Positions 16,017 to 17,312 of a DNA stretch of 17,312 nucleotides are shown here, piece after piece. A program made the position numbers and the translations under genes. Within the stretch, counting starts at the first letter, position 1. The number at the start of each line of letters is the position of its first letter. The notes beneath the pieces are model-generated. The model was not told the origin of the DNA. It searched no databases and saw only the letters and a program-made list of their open reading frames with translations. This stretch comes from Chitinophagales bacterium (GTDB lineage: Bacteria > Bacteroidota > Bacteroidia > Chitinophagales > UBA2359), in NCBI GenBank assembly GCA_020631035.1, contig JAHDIA010000030.1, positions 1 through 17,312 of the forward strand. Direction: 5' to 3'.

Positions 16017-16102
16017 CCCTTTCTTTTATACTTTACCTTCTTCTATTTAGCTTATTTGCTTGAGTAATTAGGTAGTTAAGATTTGGAGTTGTTTGCTTAA
16101 AT

Positions 16103-16156
16103 GCTTTCCTTCCTAATTACACTACAAATTTGAAGCATATTCTAAAAAAGTACAAA
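16103..16156 (-). promoter_or_regulatory. Shared promoter-like block, distal cassette
   Basis: AATTACACTACAAAT (16115-16129) is identical to the block at 9832-9846. On the minus strand, TTTG (in TTTGTACTT, 16148-16156) is followed after 20 bases by CAAATTTG, close to the Bacteroidota promoter form TTTG-N20-TAnnTTTG. The predicted start near 16115 gives a ~290-base leader before the fibre gene. Confidence 0.5.
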
Positions 16157-16381
16157 CACACATTGAAGCAGCTTTAACACGAATGCTGTTATTTAAAGAC
16201 AAGAAAACAGAACAAAAAACAAACAATACAGAAACATAAAAGACTAATAATCAGCACATTACTATCACAAACAAAAGAAGTAATCTTTGGCATAAAATGA
16301 GCTAAAAAAAACTTTATTTATTGGTTTTTTTCTTGTAAAACCACATCATTCTCACCAATAATACTTTAACAAAATATTTTG
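16157..16381. other. AT-rich divergent spacer
   Basis: The intergenic space between the leftward cassette and the rightward gene at 16550. I see no gene, hairpin or repeat of note, only A-rich sequence. Confidence 0.4.
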
Positions 16382-16389
16382 TATATTTG
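16382..16389 (+). promoter_or_regulatory. Candidate -7 box of the right-end gene
   Basis: TATATTTG is a perfect match to the Bacteroidota -7 consensus TAnnTTTG. It points rightward, about 160 bases before the GTG at 16550. A clear TTTG at -33 is missing, so this is a moderate call. Confidence 0.4.
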
Positions 16390-16549
16390 TGGTTCTATAT
16401 TAAAGTTGAGAACTCTTGCCATAAATGCCTAGCCTATAAAAGCAATGTAAAACACACTAATAGATTGTACAAATTGCTTTGCCTTACCTATAATTTGTAT
16501 GATGTATACTTGTATTATTTTTACAAACCAGTAAAGCAAATTAAGAAGA

Positions 16550-17312
16550 GTGAAAAATAGCAAATTAATTGAAGTATTGAGTGTCTTATCTAAAGATGAA
16601 ATAAGGGATTTTGACACTTTTTTAAAGGGAACTTATTTGAACAAAACACCAGGAAAGGTATGGTTGTTCCAGTACCTAAAAAAATACCATCCAGCATTTC
16701 CTGAAGCCAAGGTAGACCGTAAGTATGTTGCGAAAAAACTCAGTACCCACCTCAAGACCTCCGAAAAGTCCCTTGCCAATTTTATGACCCGATTGTATGG
16801 AGAATTGGAACGCTTTCTACTCCTAAAAGAATTGGAAGAAAGCGAAGTAGAAAAGGAATTTTTGTTATTAAAAGTCCTACAAAAGAAAAAGCTAGACAAA
16901 TTACTTTTTCAAAAGATTGGGCAAGTAAAGAAAAGTTGGGAAGCAAATGAACCAGAAGGAATTGAACAAATACACAATGCCTATAAATTGGATAAAATAT
17001 GTTTTACACATCCTAATTATAATAAGTTTAACCTTGACAAGTTAGCTGCGGAGAATTTATTGGAACAGTTAGACAACTATTACTTTACAAGTAAGTTGTA
17101 CTGGACACAATGTATAAATAGTCGACGTCAGATACTAAGTACAACGAACAAAGCTAATAAATATCCTAATTATTTTATTGAGGAAATACTTAATTTTTGC
17201 AATGATTTCTCCAATGAACAACACATACGTCTGAATCTACTATATTTACTCAACAAAGCATACAAAACAGATAACTTTGAAAAATACTATGATATAAAAA
17301 AATTATTTTTTG
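16550..17312 (+). CDS. Helical protein of unknown function, 5' part only
   Basis: The frame is open from GTG 16550 to the window edge (254 residues, no stop). The protein starts KNSKLIEVLSVLSKDEIRDF and is rich in Leu, Lys and Glu with amphipathic helices throughout. Examples are VWLFQYLKKYHPAF, FMTRLYGELERFLLLKELEE and the later LNLLYLLNKAYKTDNFEKYY. The opening resembles long helical-repeat (TPR-like) hypothetical proteins of Bacteroidota. There is no signal peptide, so it is probably cytoplasmic. GTG is chosen because TAA lies in frame at 16532-16534, no ATG occurs for about 80 codons, and a purine-rich AAGAAGA precedes it. No catalytic motif is visible. Confidence 0.75.
   Translation, partial: MKNSKLIEVLSVLSKDEIRDFDTFLKGTYLNKTPGKVWLFQYLKKYHPAFPEAKVDRKYVAKKLSTHLKTSEKSLANFMTRLYGELERFLLLKELEESEVEKEFLLLKVLQKKKLDKLLFQKIGQVKKSWEANEPEGIEQIHNAYKLDKICFTHPNYNKFNLDKLAAENLLEQLDNYYFTSKLYWTQCINSRRQILSTTNKANKYPNYFIEEILNFCNDFSNEQHIRLNLLYLLNKAYKTDNFEKYYDIKKLFF

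Noticed and set aside
16429..16617. 62-residue minus-strand hydrophobic frame
   Set aside because: It overlaps the start of the convincing plus-strand gene at 16550 and the promoter-like region, with no upstream signals.

Overview
The window looks like part of an AT-rich Bacteroidota chromosome. Three things point there: type IX secretion (T9SS) C-terminal sorting domains and a GEVED domain, a TonB-receptor-like outer-membrane barrel with a carboxypeptidase-regulatory-like N-terminus, and A/T-rich start regions without clear Shine-Dalgarno sequences. A Saprospira-like relative is my guess from the protein styles; the sequence alone does not prove it.

Layout. Positions 1-509 are non-coding and hold a long imperfect inverted repeat followed by ten T. 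On the plus strand come an outer-membrane beta-barrel protein (510-2948), a terminator, and an N-acetylmuramoyl-L-alanine amidase (3103-3726). Next is a 225-bp segment bounded by perfect 13-bp inverted repeats, which looks like a small non-autonomous mobile element. From 4098 to 15936 everything points left. This block is a tandem duplication of a two-gene cassette: a small secreted fibre-like protein with a C-terminal coiled coil, then a very large secreted M43 (pappalysin/cytophagalysin-type) metalloprotease with a T9SS sorting tail. The distal copy (15823-10352) is intact. In the proximal copy (9596-4184) the protease is broken by a frameshift at about 6730, best explained by loss of one unit of a GAATT tandem repeat. 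At the right end a plus-strand gene (from 16550) for a helical protein of unknown function runs out of the window.

How the pieces fit. The four cassette genes share a leader design. A near-identical AT-rich element (TTTAATCTGTAAA on the coding strand) lies 10-12 bases before each start codon, with a stem-loop further upstream whose sequence differs between genes. Both fibre genes also share a promoter-like block (AATTACACTACAAAT on the plus strand) about 235-290 bases upstream of their starts. I infer a co-regulated, duplicated secretion cassette in which the fibre protein may partner, anchor or be a target of the protease. That pairing is the most novel-looking system in the window; its function is not known to me.

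The gaps between genes are rich in short palindromes, ~10-bp A/T-rich repeats and GC-richer islets. I found no tRNA, rRNA, CRISPR array or transposase gene.
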